DNA of 55,668 bases from contig JAHHQV010000013.1 of assembly GCA_020026175.1 (NCBI GenBank), forward strand, positions 1 through 55,668, in the 5' to 3' direction. This DNA comes from Phocaeicola sp. (GTDB lineage Bacteria; Bacteroidota; Bacteroidia; Bacteroidales; Bacteroidaceae). The notes under the pieces were generated by a model. That model did not search any database and had not been told where the DNA came from. It saw nothing but the letters and a program-made list of their open reading frames with translations. Below, piece after piece: positions 17,411 to 26,725 of the stretch. Position 1 is the first letter of the stretch, and every line of letters begins with the position of its first letter. A program made the position numbers and the translations under genes.

Positions 17411-18682
17411 ATGAACTATTCGATAAAAGATTTTGAGATAATGGCACCGGTAGGCTCACGCGAGTCTTTGGCGGCAGCCATTCATGCCGGAGCGGATTCT
17501 ATATACTTCGGCATTGAAAGCTTGAATATGCGTGCTCGTTCAGCTAGTACATTTACTATCGATGATTTGCGTGAAATAGCAAAGCTTTGTGATGAAAATG
17601 GAGTGAAGAGCTATCTTACGATAAACACTATCATCTATGATGAAGATGTAGAGCTCATGCGTAAGATAGTTGATGCTGCCAAGGAAGCAGGCATAAGTGC
17701 AGTTATTGCAGCCGATGTATCTGTAATGGCATATTGTAATGAGGTAGGACAGGAAGTCCATCTCTCCACACAACTTAATATAAGCAATACCGAAGCACTG
17801 AAATTCTATTCACGTTTTGCCGATGTAGTGGTTCTGGCACGCGAGTTGAATCTCAAACAAGTCAGAAAGATCTACGATGCCATACAAGAGCAGAATATAG
17901 TTGGCCCTATGGGAGAGAAAGTCAGAATAGAAATGTTCTGTCATGGAGCCTTGTGTATGGCTGTTTCAGGAAAATGCTACTTGAGCCTTAACGAACTGAA
18001 TGCTTCGGCCAATCGTGGTGCATGTATGCAGGTGTGCCGCCGTTCATATATCGTAAAGGATAAGGAAAGCGATATAGAGTTGGAGGTTGACAATCAGTAT
18101 ATAATGTCGCCTAAGGATTTGAAGACAATTCATTTTATGGACGAAATGATAGAAGCAGGTGTACGTGTATTCAAGATTGAGGGTCGTGCCCGCGGTCCAG
18201 AGTATGTGCGTACCGTTGTGGAATGTTACAAGCAGGCCATACAGTCGTATCTTGAAGGAACATTTACGGAAGAGAAGAAAGCCGAATGGGACACACGTCT
18301 GAAGACTGTGTTCAACCGTGGCTTCTGGAATGGTTATTACTTGGGTCAGCGTCTTGGAGAATGGAGCAAGAACTATGGTTCGGAGGCTACCGAAAGAAAA
18401 GTATATGCAGGACGAGGCATAAAGTATTTCTCTAATATAGGAGTGGCAGAGTTTTTGATTGAAGCTACAGAAATCAAGGTTGGTGACAAACTTCTCATCA
18501 CCGGACCTACTACAGGAGCCATGTATGTAGACCTTGAAGAGGCTCGTGTTAATCTGAAACCTGTAGATGTGGTGAAGAAAGGGGTACATGTTTCGTTTAA
18601 AGTTCCCGACAGAGTGAGACCAAGTGACAAACTCTACAGAATCGTCTCATCAGAGGAATTGAAAAAAAAGAGAAACATATAA
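17411..18682 (+). CDS. U32-family protein (TrhP/YegQ-like tRNA hydroxylation factor)
   Basis: This 423-aa protein is of the 'peptidase U32' family, which acts in tRNA uridine-34 hydroxylation (TrhP) or ubiquinone hydroxylation rather than as a proven protease. The N-terminal EIMAPVGSRESLAAAIHAGADSIYFG is family-typical. The signature EMFCHGALCMAVSGKCYLS with GACMQVCRR supplies the cysteines that bind an iron-sulfur cluster. DLKTIHFMDEMIEAGV and FKIEGRARGPEYV follow. A beta-barrel-like C-terminal domain ends the protein. The position after dusB supports a tRNA-modification role. The U32 family is certain; the TrhP subfamily is likely. Confidence 0.88.
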   Translation: MNYSIKDFEIMAPVGSRESLAAAIHAGADSIYFGIESLNMRARSASTFTIDDLREIAKLCDENGVKSYLTINTIIYDEDVELMRKIVDAAKEAGISAVIAADVSVMAYCNEVGQEVHLSTQLNISNTEALKFYSRFADVVVLARELNLKQVRKIYDAIQEQNIVGPMGEKVRIEMFCHGALCMAVSGKCYLSLNELNASANRGACMQVCRRSYIVKDKESDIELEVDNQYIMSPKDLKTIHFMDEMIEAGVRVFKIEGRARGPEYVRTVVECYKQAIQSYLEGTFTEEKKAEWDTRLKTVFNRGFWNGYYLGQRLGEWSKNYGSEATERKVYAGRGIKYFSNIGVAEFLIEATEIKVGDKLLITGPTTGAMYVDLEEARVNLKPVDVVKKGVHVSFKVPDRVRPSDKLYRIVSSEELKKKRNI

Positions 18683-18728
18683 TTATCTTGAACCCTTTGT
18701 CTTGTAAATTGATATATAAATAATAATT

Positions 18729-21515
18729 ATGGAAGATTTTCTACCATTACTTAAGAATGCCCATATATCAAAAATAAGGAATAAGACGGAGGCTACGTGT
18801 GAGTCCCCGTTTTTTGTTATAGATTTTGATAATAATGGCAATGCTTTTATACGTATAGTAAATTCAAAACTGAAAGATATATTTCCCGACTATCACATGT
18901 TCACTGGAGAAGTGTTCAATGTTCTCAGAAGTCTGGATTTTATAAGGCAGGAAAAAACGGCATCTTTCTTTTGGAATAAAGAAGAGGAAGACAATATTTA
19001 CTTACGCGACAATCCTTATTTGTTGTTTCAGCTGTTGCGTTGTGATAATTTGATAGATTCACAAGGTAACAGTATAAAGGTCAATAATAACAACTCTTTT
19101 ATAAATCTTGTTCTTGTCAAGTCAGACGACAGGATTTCATCGTCTTTCCAACTGAAGACGTGTAATGGGACGTCCGGTGATTTTCGATTTCTGTCGGATG
19201 TCTTTGTCTTGTCAGACAATGTAATTTATCCAGTGCAGTCTATAGGAGAGAATTTCTCTATGATAAGCTTTTTTGTTTCTTCGTTTCATGAATCTATGTT
19301 GGAAACATTTTTATCTGTATTCTATTCCTATATAGAAAATGTACAGCTTGAATACGAAGACTACACATTGGAGATGTCTGATGACGAACTAAAGACAATA
19401 CCTACAATCATATTCGAGAAAGTGGATACTGACATGTGCCTCTATTTGATATTATCGCAAACAATTCCGGGAGGTGATATAGAGAACACCAGTCAGTTCG
19501 AGTTGTTGTATCAGGCATCCGTAAATGTAGATCATAGAATTACACTTAGACGAATATCTTATTTTTCGGTTGCAGACAAGTCAAAAGAACTTTATAAGCA
19601 GATAACAAGTTATTCTCCAAACAAGCAGGAGGCTAAAAAGGTCTTTTTTGAAGATTCCACGTTTATAGTACCCGAAGAGACGGCAACACCTTTTCTTCTT
19701 AACGGACTTCCCTCACTGATAAGGGAATACCAACTGATTGGTACAGACAACATAAAAGACTATAAGGTGAAGTCGGTAAAACCGAAGTTGAATGTATCGT
19801 TGTCTTCGGGTATAGATTTTCTTGAGGGAGATGCGGACATCTTGCTTGATGATGAAAAGATGTCGCTCGAGCAGTTCCTGTCAGTATATAAGAAGAACAG
19901 ATACATCACCCTGTCCGACGGCAATCGTGCCGTTATAGACGAAAGATATATAAATAGGCTTGAACGCATATTCAAGAACGGCAAAGGAAAGAAGAAAATC
20001 AAAGTGTCATTCTTCGATTTGCATGAGATAGAGGAACTTATGGACTCTCCGGCAGAAGGAGAGGTGTTCAAACACCATAGGTCAGTATATGAGGGATTCA
20101 ATAACCTTGGAAAGCAGAGGATGTCTTTTAGCAAGGTAAATGCAGATTTGCGCAATTATCAGAAAGAGGGGGTGAAATGGATAAACTATCTGTATGAAAA
20201 CAACCTTGGAGGATGTCTTGCTGATGATATGGGACTTGGAAAAACGTTGCAGACAATAGCAATGCTTGCAAGGATATATCCTGGTGAGAAGAAATCATCG
20301 CTTGTGGTAATGCCTAAAAGTCTACTTTTCAACTGGCAGAACGAGTTGTCGCGGTTTGCACCCAAAATTAGTTTCTATACTTATTATGCTTCCGAGCGTG
20401 ATATGGAGCTGGCTATGAAGTCGGACATCATTCTTACTACATATGCCATGGTAAGAAATGACATAGAGACTTTCTCGAAGCACGAATTTCATTATGTAAT
20501 ATTGGATGAGTCGCAGAATATAAAAAACGTTTCAGCAATGGTTACCCAGGCTGTCTTTCTGCTTAAGGCAGAACACAGGCTGGCATTGAGCGGTACTCCA
20601 ATAGAGAATAACCTTACCGAACTTTATTCTTTGTTCCGTTTTCTGAATCCTACCATGTTCGGTTCCCTTGAAGAATTCAATTCAACATACACTTATCCTA
20701 TACAGAAGAATGACGACAAGGATACGCTTCTAAGTCTGCGAAAGAAGATTTTTCCGTTTATGCTGAGAAGACTGAAAAAGGATGTGCTGAAGGAGTTGCC
20801 GGACAGAATAGAGCAGACATTGTTTGTAGAGATGGACAAGGAGCAGCACGGGTTCTACGAAGAAAGACGTAAGTATTATTACAGGCAGATAAAGCAGAAT
20901 ATAGCAGAGGAAGGTGTGCAAAAGTCGCAGTTCATGATGTTTCAGGCTTTGAACGAACTTCGTCGTATAGCTTCTGTTCCCGAAAGTATGAGCGAAGGAC
21001 GGATACACTCACCAAAGCTTGACGTGTTGTTGGATTCGCTTACAGAAGCTGTAGAAAACGGTCATAAGGTTGTTGTTTTTTTCAATTACATAGCTGGTAT
21101 AGAACTATTGGGCGAGAAACTTGATGAACTCGGGATATATTTTACAAGCATGACAGGTTCTACCAACGACAGAAAGGGAGTGGTGGAACGTTTCCAGAAC
21201 GACCCTACATGCAAGGTACTTCTTATGACCCTCAAGACAGGAGGCGTAGGCCTGAATCTTACTGTAGCAGATACTGTTTTCATTTTCGAACCATGGTGGA
21301 ACAAGGCAGCAGAGGAACAGGCGATAAACCGTCTGCACCGTTTCGGACAGACTTCAAAGGTCTTGAGTTTCTCCATTATTACCAAAGGCAGCATAGAGGA
21401 GAAGATTTGTCAGTTGCAGCAGCAAAAAGCCGAATTGTTTGAAGGGCTTATAGGAAGCGATTCTTCATCTACAAAGCAGCTTTCCGAAGAAGACATTAAT
21501 TTTATTTTAGGATGA
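18729..21515 (+). CDS. SNF2-family DEAD/DEAH ATPase
   Basis: This 928-aa Swi2/Snf2-type ATPase has about 460 N-terminal residues without recognised motifs and no visible SWIM zinc cysteines. The helicase core carries Walker A DDMGLGKT with Lys505, the DESQ box at 593-596, and ALSGTPIENNLTELYSLFRFLNP as motif III. The second RecA lobe has VVFFNYIAGIELLGEKL, LMTLKTGGVGLNLT and INRLHRFGQTSKV. Such enzymes translocate on double-stranded DNA and remodel DNA-bound complexes; bacterial RapA is one example. It is followed after 18 bp by the 628-aa partner gene, which implies a two-component machine. Confidence 0.93.
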   Translation: MEDFLPLLKNAHISKIRNKTEATCESPFFVIDFDNNGNAFIRIVNSKLKDIFPDYHMFTGEVFNVLRSLDFIRQEKTASFFWNKEEEDNIYLRDNPYLLFQLLRCDNLIDSQGNSIKVNNNNSFINLVLVKSDDRISSSFQLKTCNGTSGDFRFLSDVFVLSDNVIYPVQSIGENFSMISFFVSSFHESMLETFLSVFYSYIENVQLEYEDYTLEMSDDELKTIPTIIFEKVDTDMCLYLILSQTIPGGDIENTSQFELLYQASVNVDHRITLRRISYFSVADKSKELYKQITSYSPNKQEAKKVFFEDSTFIVPEETATPFLLNGLPSLIREYQLIGTDNIKDYKVKSVKPKLNVSLSSGIDFLEGDADILLDDEKMSLEQFLSVYKKNRYITLSDGNRAVIDERYINRLERIFKNGKGKKKIKVSFFDLHEIEELMDSPAEGEVFKHHRSVYEGFNNLGKQRMSFSKVNADLRNYQKEGVKWINYLYENNLGGCLADDMGLGKTLQTIAMLARIYPGEKKSSLVVMPKSLLFNWQNELSRFAPKISFYTYYASERDMELAMKSDIILTTYAMVRNDIETFSKHEFHYVILDESQNIKNVSAMVTQAVFLLKAEHRLALSGTPIENNLTELYSLFRFLNPTMFGSLEEFNSTYTYPIQKNDDKDTLLSLRKKIFPFMLRRLKKDVLKELPDRIEQTLFVEMDKEQHGFYEERRKYYYRQIKQNIAEEGVQKSQFMMFQALNELRRIASVPESMSEGRIHSPKLDVLLDSLTEAVENGHKVVVFFNYIAGIELLGEKLDELGIYFTSMTGSTNDRKGVVERFQNDPTCKVLLMTLKTGGVGLNLTVADTVFIFEPWWNKAAEEQAINRLHRFGQTSKVLSFSIITKGSIEEKICQLQQQKAELFEGLIGSDSSSTKQLSEEDINFILG

Positions 21516-21533
21516 TAAGAAAGGCGTTTATAT

Positions 21534-23420
21534 ATGGTTAGAAAGAATGATTTGTTTGCAGATAATATAGAGTGCAAAGAGGTTGTGCTCAATAAGCCCG
21601 ATAATGAAACATTCAGAAATTTTTATGATAATATTGATAAAAGTTTCGTATCAGCGGATTTGATTTCTATTTGTAGCAACATTATTTCATCATGTTTTTA
21701 TAATGTGGTGGTGTATGAGTATGACAAGGAAACAGGAGAGAAAAAAGTTTCGTGTATAGTAAACAAACTGAAGAAAGGCAAGTCTATAAGCAAATCAGAC
21801 AGGGTGTCATTTCTGGCTATGTTGATAGGTGACGTACATAACAGGGAATTCTATTACGGTTCGTTGTCTCAAAACATAAAGAATGTATTGAAGGCTGTAT
21901 ACGAAAGGTTCTTTATAACTGTTACCGAAGTTTCTTCCTTGTTGGGATATAAAGCAGTAGTGGAATCAGGCTATTATACATCAAGGAAAACACTTATACC
22001 AGAATTGTATATGTTTAAATGTTTCAGAGGGAAAAAGGGAGAAGAAAATTCTTGCTATGGCTATTCGTATGATAATTATGTCTTTATATCACCTTTTTTT
22101 TATGATTTGTTCTACAATTTTGTAAATGAAGACTTATTGTATTCTGCCCGTTGCTTTAAATCGTTACCCGAAGGCGAAAAACTTAGAGTATTCCATGCCG
22201 AAAAGACTTTCATTGATGAATTTACCATTCTGCAGAGCATGTTCAATCAGAAATTGTTCAAAATAGGAGACAGCAAGAAGATGCTTCTCACTACAGTAAA
22301 GAAGATTTCAAAGCAGGTGGGCATTAAGGAGTTTTTTCCCGAAACCAATATAAAGGAACTTGTTTATTCAAGAGCTGTATTGCTTCTCAATTTCTTTTCA
22401 AACTATATGGAGGGAGTAAAGAAAAGCAAAACAAATAAAGCACCTGAGTTGACTGTAAAGGATTTGATAGAAAACATTGATGATTCGATACATTTGCAGA
22501 TAGCATGCTTCTTAAATCATCTGACAGGTATAAAATATCAATCTTTTTCAGATTACAATATATATAGTCTGAATTCCTTTTTATTGAGTTACCTAAAGAA
22601 TCATAAGGATAATTTATGGCACAATGTGGATTCTATTATCAGCTTCATCAACTCCATCTCGAAAGGAGAGGCTGTTGTGTTTTTAAAAGGATATACTTTT
22701 GAAAACATGAAAATAGTCAATAAGAGGTTTGATAGAGTCCTGGGATATGGAGAACTTGTAAATGATGTAGGGAAACCTTTTGTAAGAGCCTTTTTTGCCA
22801 TGCTTTCTTCGTTGGGACTGGTTGATATAGCCTATCGTGAATTTGACGATAAAGACAGGTCGTGGTTTGACTGGGTGAAATATATAAGAATCACTAATCT
22901 TGGTAGATATGTTTTCGGACACGTTGATTTCTTTGATAGTGAAGGGTCTGACGATAAGAAGACTTATTTCGAGCTCGACACTAAAAGGCTTATTGCCCGT
23001 TCTTTGGAAAAGAAAAATCCTTTTATTCCTTTTATGCTTGATATTTCCGATCCTATAGGGGGCGACAGATATAAGTTGTCGAATATTTCTTTTATGAGAA
23101 ACTGCAAGACTACGTCCGAACTCAATGAAAAGATAAATATGTTCAAGAATTTCATATCAAACGACCTTAATGACTTGTGGAATGACTTCTTTGATTCAAT
23201 GAACAGGAAATGCCATGCATTTGATAAGGTTTCTTCAGACCAATACCTTATTTATAAGATGGACCCCGACAACAAGGAAATCATCAATGCAATGTTGTCT
23301 GATGGAGTGATTAGTTCGATTGTTATTAGGGCAGAGGGATATATGGTTCTTATTCCTAAAGAGAAAAAGACTAAGGTCATCAACAGATTCAAGGAACTTG
23401 GATACATGATTAAATTATAA
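21534..23420 (+). CDS. Unrecognised 628-aa protein coupled to the SNF2 ATPase
   Basis: I recognise no family for the whole protein. It is soluble, without signal peptide or membrane segment, and rich in Lys, Phe, Tyr and Ser. The stretch from about residue 405 to 465 (FFAMLSSLGLVDIAYRE ... YIRITNLGRYVFG) has the shape of a winged helix, like the helicase-associated segments of XPB/Ssl2-like bacterial helicases. The last 70 residues (SSIVIRAEGYMVLIPKEKK ... FKELGYMIKL) look like a small alpha/beta domain. It lies 18 bp behind the SNF2 gene and 13 bp ahead of the GH84 gene. An adaptor or DNA-binding subunit for the ATPase is the likeliest role, by context only. Confidence 0.75.
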   Translation: MVRKNDLFADNIECKEVVLNKPDNETFRNFYDNIDKSFVSADLISICSNIISSCFYNVVVYEYDKETGEKKVSCIVNKLKKGKSISKSDRVSFLAMLIGDVHNREFYYGSLSQNIKNVLKAVYERFFITVTEVSSLLGYKAVVESGYYTSRKTLIPELYMFKCFRGKKGEENSCYGYSYDNYVFISPFFYDLFYNFVNEDLLYSARCFKSLPEGEKLRVFHAEKTFIDEFTILQSMFNQKLFKIGDSKKMLLTTVKKISKQVGIKEFFPETNIKELVYSRAVLLLNFFSNYMEGVKKSKTNKAPELTVKDLIENIDDSIHLQIACFLNHLTGIKYQSFSDYNIYSLNSFLLSYLKNHKDNLWHNVDSIISFINSISKGEAVVFLKGYTFENMKIVNKRFDRVLGYGELVNDVGKPFVRAFFAMLSSLGLVDIAYREFDDKDRSWFDWVKYIRITNLGRYVFGHVDFFDSEGSDDKKTYFELDTKRLIARSLEKKNPFIPFMLDISDPIGGDRYKLSNISFMRNCKTTSELNEKINMFKNFISNDLNDLWNDFFDSMNRKCHAFDKVSSDQYLIYKMDPDNKEIINAMLSDGVISSIVIRAEGYMVLIPKEKKTKVINRFKELGYMIKL

Positions 23421-23433
23421 AATTAAAATACGT

Positions 23434-25686
23434 ATGAAAAGAATAACAACTTTATGTTTATTGTCAGGCTTCTTGGGAAGCCTTAGCGCACAAGAAGTTT
23501 ATATTTCGCCTGTACCACAGTCGGTTGATTGGAGTAAGGAAGCCTTCAACAAGCCCGCGGCTATGAAGTTGATTGGAGACTCACAGGCAGATACAGACGC
23601 CGTAGACTTGCTGAAGAATAATCTTGAATTTTGGAAAAAAGGTTTGAAACTCTATATAGGCGAAAGGGGAGACCGCACAATAAAGCCTTTCGAGAAAATG
23701 ATTCCTCAGAAGAAGGAAGGTTATTATCTGAAGATAGACAATGACGGGATTGTTGTGGCAGGCAATGACAATGCCGGAACATATTATGGAGTACAGACTT
23801 TGCTTCAGATTATGAAGAACGATAGTTTCAACTGTGTTTCCATATCCGATTATCCTGATGTTGAGGAAAGAGGAGTTGTTGAGGGGTTTTATGGAAATCC
23901 GTGGAGTCATAAAGACCGTCTGCGCCAGTTTGACTTCTACGGAAAGAACAAGATGAACGTATATATCTATGGTCCTAAGGACGACCCTTATCATCGCGAA
24001 CACTGGCGAGATGCCTATCCGGCAGATATGGCTGACAAGATAAGAGAGCTTGCCGCTGCTGCTGCACGTAACAAAGTGTCTTTCGTATGGGCAATGCATC
24101 CGGGAAACGACATCAAATGGACTGAAGAAGACAGAAAACACTCTGTTGAGAAACTCGAAAAGATGTATTCGTTGGGAGTACGTTCGTTTGCCATATTCTT
24201 TGACGATATATTCGGCAAGGAACAGTCGAGAGCTGAATGTCAGGCCGAATACATGAATTATTTGCAGAAAGAATTTGTAGAGAAACATGATGATGTTTCT
24301 CCGCTTATAATATGTCCTACAGAATACAACAAGGGATGGGCGGGAAAGACATATCTACCTACACTGGGTGACAAACTTGACAAGGATATACACATTATGT
24401 GGACAGGCAATACTGTAGTAGACATGATAGACAAGGTGGATATGGAGTGGATAAACGGACAGATAGACCGTAAGGCCTATATATGGCTGAATTATCCTGT
24501 AAACGATTTCTGTATAGACCACCTTCTTATGGGACCGACATACGGAAACGAAAAGACCATAGCACCTATGGTGAGCGGTTTCGTCTCAAATCCTATGGAA
24601 TATGCCGAAGCCTCTAAACTGTCATTGTATAGTATAGCAGACTATACATGGAATATGGAGCAGTATGACGAATACAAGTCGTGGGAGTATGCACTCGGCT
24701 ATATAATGAAGAACCATAAGGACGCGTTCAAGGTGTTCTGCGAACATAATGTCGACTTGGGACCTAACGGACACGGATTGAGAAGGGACGGCGAATCGGC
24801 TTCTTTCCGCAGACTGTCAGAAAAATTTGAGGGAGACAATGCCTATGTTTACAATGCAGGACTTCTGGCTCAAATCAAGGCAGAGTTCGACAAGATGGTA
24901 TCTTCGGCCGACGAACTTCTTTCGGACAAATCGGAACCGGAACTTACAGCCGAAATAACCCCTTGGGTGAAGGTGATGAAATATATCGGTATGAGAGGAC
25001 AGTTGGTAGTACAGATGTACGAAGACCTCGAATTGAAGGATGAGAAGTCATTTATCAGCAATTACGAAAAGCATGTATCTCTGGAGCGTGAACAGAAGAA
25101 CGTGTTGTCAAGAGATTTTGAGGGTTCGATAAAGAAACCTAATCCGTCTGTAGCCAGCTATGCAGTGTCTCCGTTTATAGGAAACAGCATGAAATATCTT
25201 GTAAGGACATACAAGCAGAACCATACATACCGCACAGATATATTCCCTACAGAAGTGTTGGAAAGCGGACGCTATTATATTAAGTGTAACGGAATGTGGC
25301 TTACAAACGAAAATGCCAATGCCGACCGCATAGGCGACTATCCTGTATGGAAGGAAGAGGCTGACGTCATTAATCCGCAGCGTCAGGAGTGGATAGTATC
25401 TGTAGAACCGTCGGGAAGATATAAGATAGCCAATGCACAGGACGGACGCTTTATAACCGGAAACGGTACTTTCCGCACATCTAAGGAAGAGAAATATGAC
25501 AGCCGAAAACATTCGTTCGACATACTCAAGGCAGACGGAAAATATGCTGTCAAGACATCTCAAGAGGCAGGAGGATATGTAGTTGTGCCTGCAAAGTCAA
25601 GATTAGGATTGAAGGCAGTAGGCAAATTGGAATCTCGCCTGTATATGTTTGAATTCATTCCTACAGACAGCGTAGTGACCAAATGA
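23434..25686 (+). CDS. GH84 beta-N-acetylglucosaminidase (O-GlcNAcase-like)
   Basis: This 750-aa secreted hydrolase carries a signal peptide (MKRITTLCLLSGFLGSLSAQ). A GH20b-like N-terminal domain covers about 22-140. The GH84 barrel opens with RGVVEGFYGNPWSHKDRL, and YIYGPKDDPYHR follows. The catalytic aspartate pair is Asp257-Asp258 in FFDDIFG, equivalent to the DD pair of the characterised B. thetaiotaomicron GH84. Additional C-terminal domains follow the helical bundle. It removes terminal beta-linked GlcNAc by substrate-assisted catalysis in the periplasm. It starts 13 bp after the SNF2 partner gene and ends at a strong terminator, so by position it belongs to that operon, not to the downstream PUL. 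Confidence 0.93.
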   Translation: MKRITTLCLLSGFLGSLSAQEVYISPVPQSVDWSKEAFNKPAAMKLIGDSQADTDAVDLLKNNLEFWKKGLKLYIGERGDRTIKPFEKMIPQKKEGYYLKIDNDGIVVAGNDNAGTYYGVQTLLQIMKNDSFNCVSISDYPDVEERGVVEGFYGNPWSHKDRLRQFDFYGKNKMNVYIYGPKDDPYHREHWRDAYPADMADKIRELAAAAARNKVSFVWAMHPGNDIKWTEEDRKHSVEKLEKMYSLGVRSFAIFFDDIFGKEQSRAECQAEYMNYLQKEFVEKHDDVSPLIICPTEYNKGWAGKTYLPTLGDKLDKDIHIMWTGNTVVDMIDKVDMEWINGQIDRKAYIWLNYPVNDFCIDHLLMGPTYGNEKTIAPMVSGFVSNPMEYAEASKLSLYSIADYTWNMEQYDEYKSWEYALGYIMKNHKDAFKVFCEHNVDLGPNGHGLRRDGESASFRRLSEKFEGDNAYVYNAGLLAQIKAEFDKMVSSADELLSDKSEPELTAEITPWVKVMKYIGMRGQLVVQMYEDLELKDEKSFISNYEKHVSLEREQKNVLSRDFEGSIKKPNPSVASYAVSPFIGNSMKYLVRTYKQNHTYRTDIFPTEVLESGRYYIKCNGMWLTNENANADRIGDYPVWKEEADVINPQRQEWIVSVEPSGRYKIANAQDGRFITGNGTFRTSKEEKYDSRKHSFDILKADGKYAVKTSQEAGGYVVVPAKSRLGLKAVGKLESRLYMFEFIPTDSVVTK

Positions 25687-25711
25687 ATATTTTCCGAATG
25701 ATTTTTTATTT

Positions 25712-25748
25712 AAACTCCGGATGGCAATATGCCATCCGGAGTTTTTTT
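25712..25748 (+). terminator. Rho-independent terminator after GH84
   Basis: A 14-bp perfect stem (25712-25725 with 25731-25744) and a 5-nt loop AATAT, followed by a T run through 25748. It separates the SNF2/GH84 transcript from the ECF sigma gene. Confidence 0.93.
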
Positions 25749-26042
25749 GTAGATACCATAATATAATGTAGTAGACAAACAGTCATTATTTATATTCACA
25801 ACCTTTGAATATATAGATGAAACCTTTGTCTTTATATTCACATATTCTGAATATAAAGACAAAGGTTGTGTATATAAAAAATAAATATATGTTTTATGTT
25901 TCTATGCCCGATGTTTACAATTTGTTTCTCACAAAAAACAATCAATAGTCTTCTTCAATGATATTATTTTTAAAGTTCTTTTTTATATTATAAGGTTCTT
26001 TCGCAGAAAATTATTAAGTTTGCCTTAAAATAGAATTAAAAG
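25749..26042. promoter_or_regulatory. AT-rich regulatory gap upstream of the ECF sigma gene with a long inverted repeat
   Basis: No gene is visible. The gap holds a perfect 19-bp inverted repeat (25821-25839 with 25849-25867, 9-nt loop). A second copy of part of the left arm, CACAACCTTTG at 25797-25807, can pair instead with CAAAGGTTGTG at 25860-25870, so two mutually exclusive hairpins are possible. The right arm is followed by A-rich, not T-rich, sequence, so this is not an ordinary + strand terminator. It may be an operator, an RNA switch or the end of a small mobile element. Confidence 0.6.
26015..26022 (+). promoter_or_regulatory. Possible -7 box of the ECF sigma gene
   Basis: TAAGTTTG matches TAnnTTTG about 21 bp before the GTG start. 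No TTG is present at the expected -33 spacing, so an activator or another sigma factor may be involved. Confidence 0.35.
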
Positions 26043-26588
26043 GTGAAAGAAAAGGATTTTGTAAAAGTATACGAACGTAATTATAGACGTTCTTTTTTGT
26101 TTGCCAAATCGTATGTTCATGACGATATGGTGGCAGAAGATATTGTGGCAGAATCTTTGTTGAAATATTGGCAGACATGCAAAGAAAAGGAGGAGGAAGT
26201 TTCGGAAGCACTGCTGGTTACTATATTGAAAAACAAATCAATAGACTATTTGCGCTCAGAAAAGCATAAACAGGAAGCTTTGGATAATATGTCGGAAACA
26301 GCAATACGGAACCTTGAAATACAAATATCTTCGTTGGAGGCATGCGAACCTGACGAACTGTTTTCCGATGAAATACACGATATTATAAAAAACACATTGA
26401 AAACACTGCCAAGCCTTACAGGTGAAATATTCATGCTTAGCAGATATGAAAATTTGTCGGTTAAAGAGATAGCCGAAAAGAAACATATTACTCCCAAGGC
26501 TGTAGAATATCATATAACCAAATCATTAAAAGCCTTACGTATAACACTGAAAGACTATTTGCCTCTCTTGTTTATAGGAATATATTGA
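26043..26588 (+). CDS. ECF RNA polymerase sigma-70 factor of a PUL
   Basis: This 181-aa ECF sigma factor has region 2 near residues 10-75 (VYERNYRRSFLFAKSYV, AEDIVAESLLKYW) and region 4 at 115-170 (LPSLTGEIFMLSRYENLSVKEIA, ITPKAVEYHITKSLKALR). It starts at GTG (26043). In Bacteroides such factors are held by a FecR-type anti-sigma factor and are released when the partner SusC transducer binds its glycan. The fecR gene follows after 137 bp and the susC after that, giving exactly that signalling set. It would recruit RNA polymerase to the PUL promoter, probably upstream of susC. Confidence 0.93.
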   Translation: MKEKDFVKVYERNYRRSFLFAKSYVHDDMVAEDIVAESLLKYWQTCKEKEEEVSEALLVTILKNKSIDYLRSEKHKQEALDNMSETAIRNLEIQISSLEACEPDELFSDEIHDIIKNTLKTLPSLTGEIFMLSRYENLSVKEIAEKKHITPKAVEYHITKSLKALRITLKDYLPLLFIGIY

Positions 26589-26725
26589 TAATCAAAATTT
26601 TGTAGGTGCGCTAAAGCCTATCATCCTGTCGTTTTAATATGAGATGAATAATTTTTTTCAAAAAAACTGATTTTTATTTAGGGATTGTTGTATGCGAATC
26701 GTTATACCATAAAACCGGTAATGAA

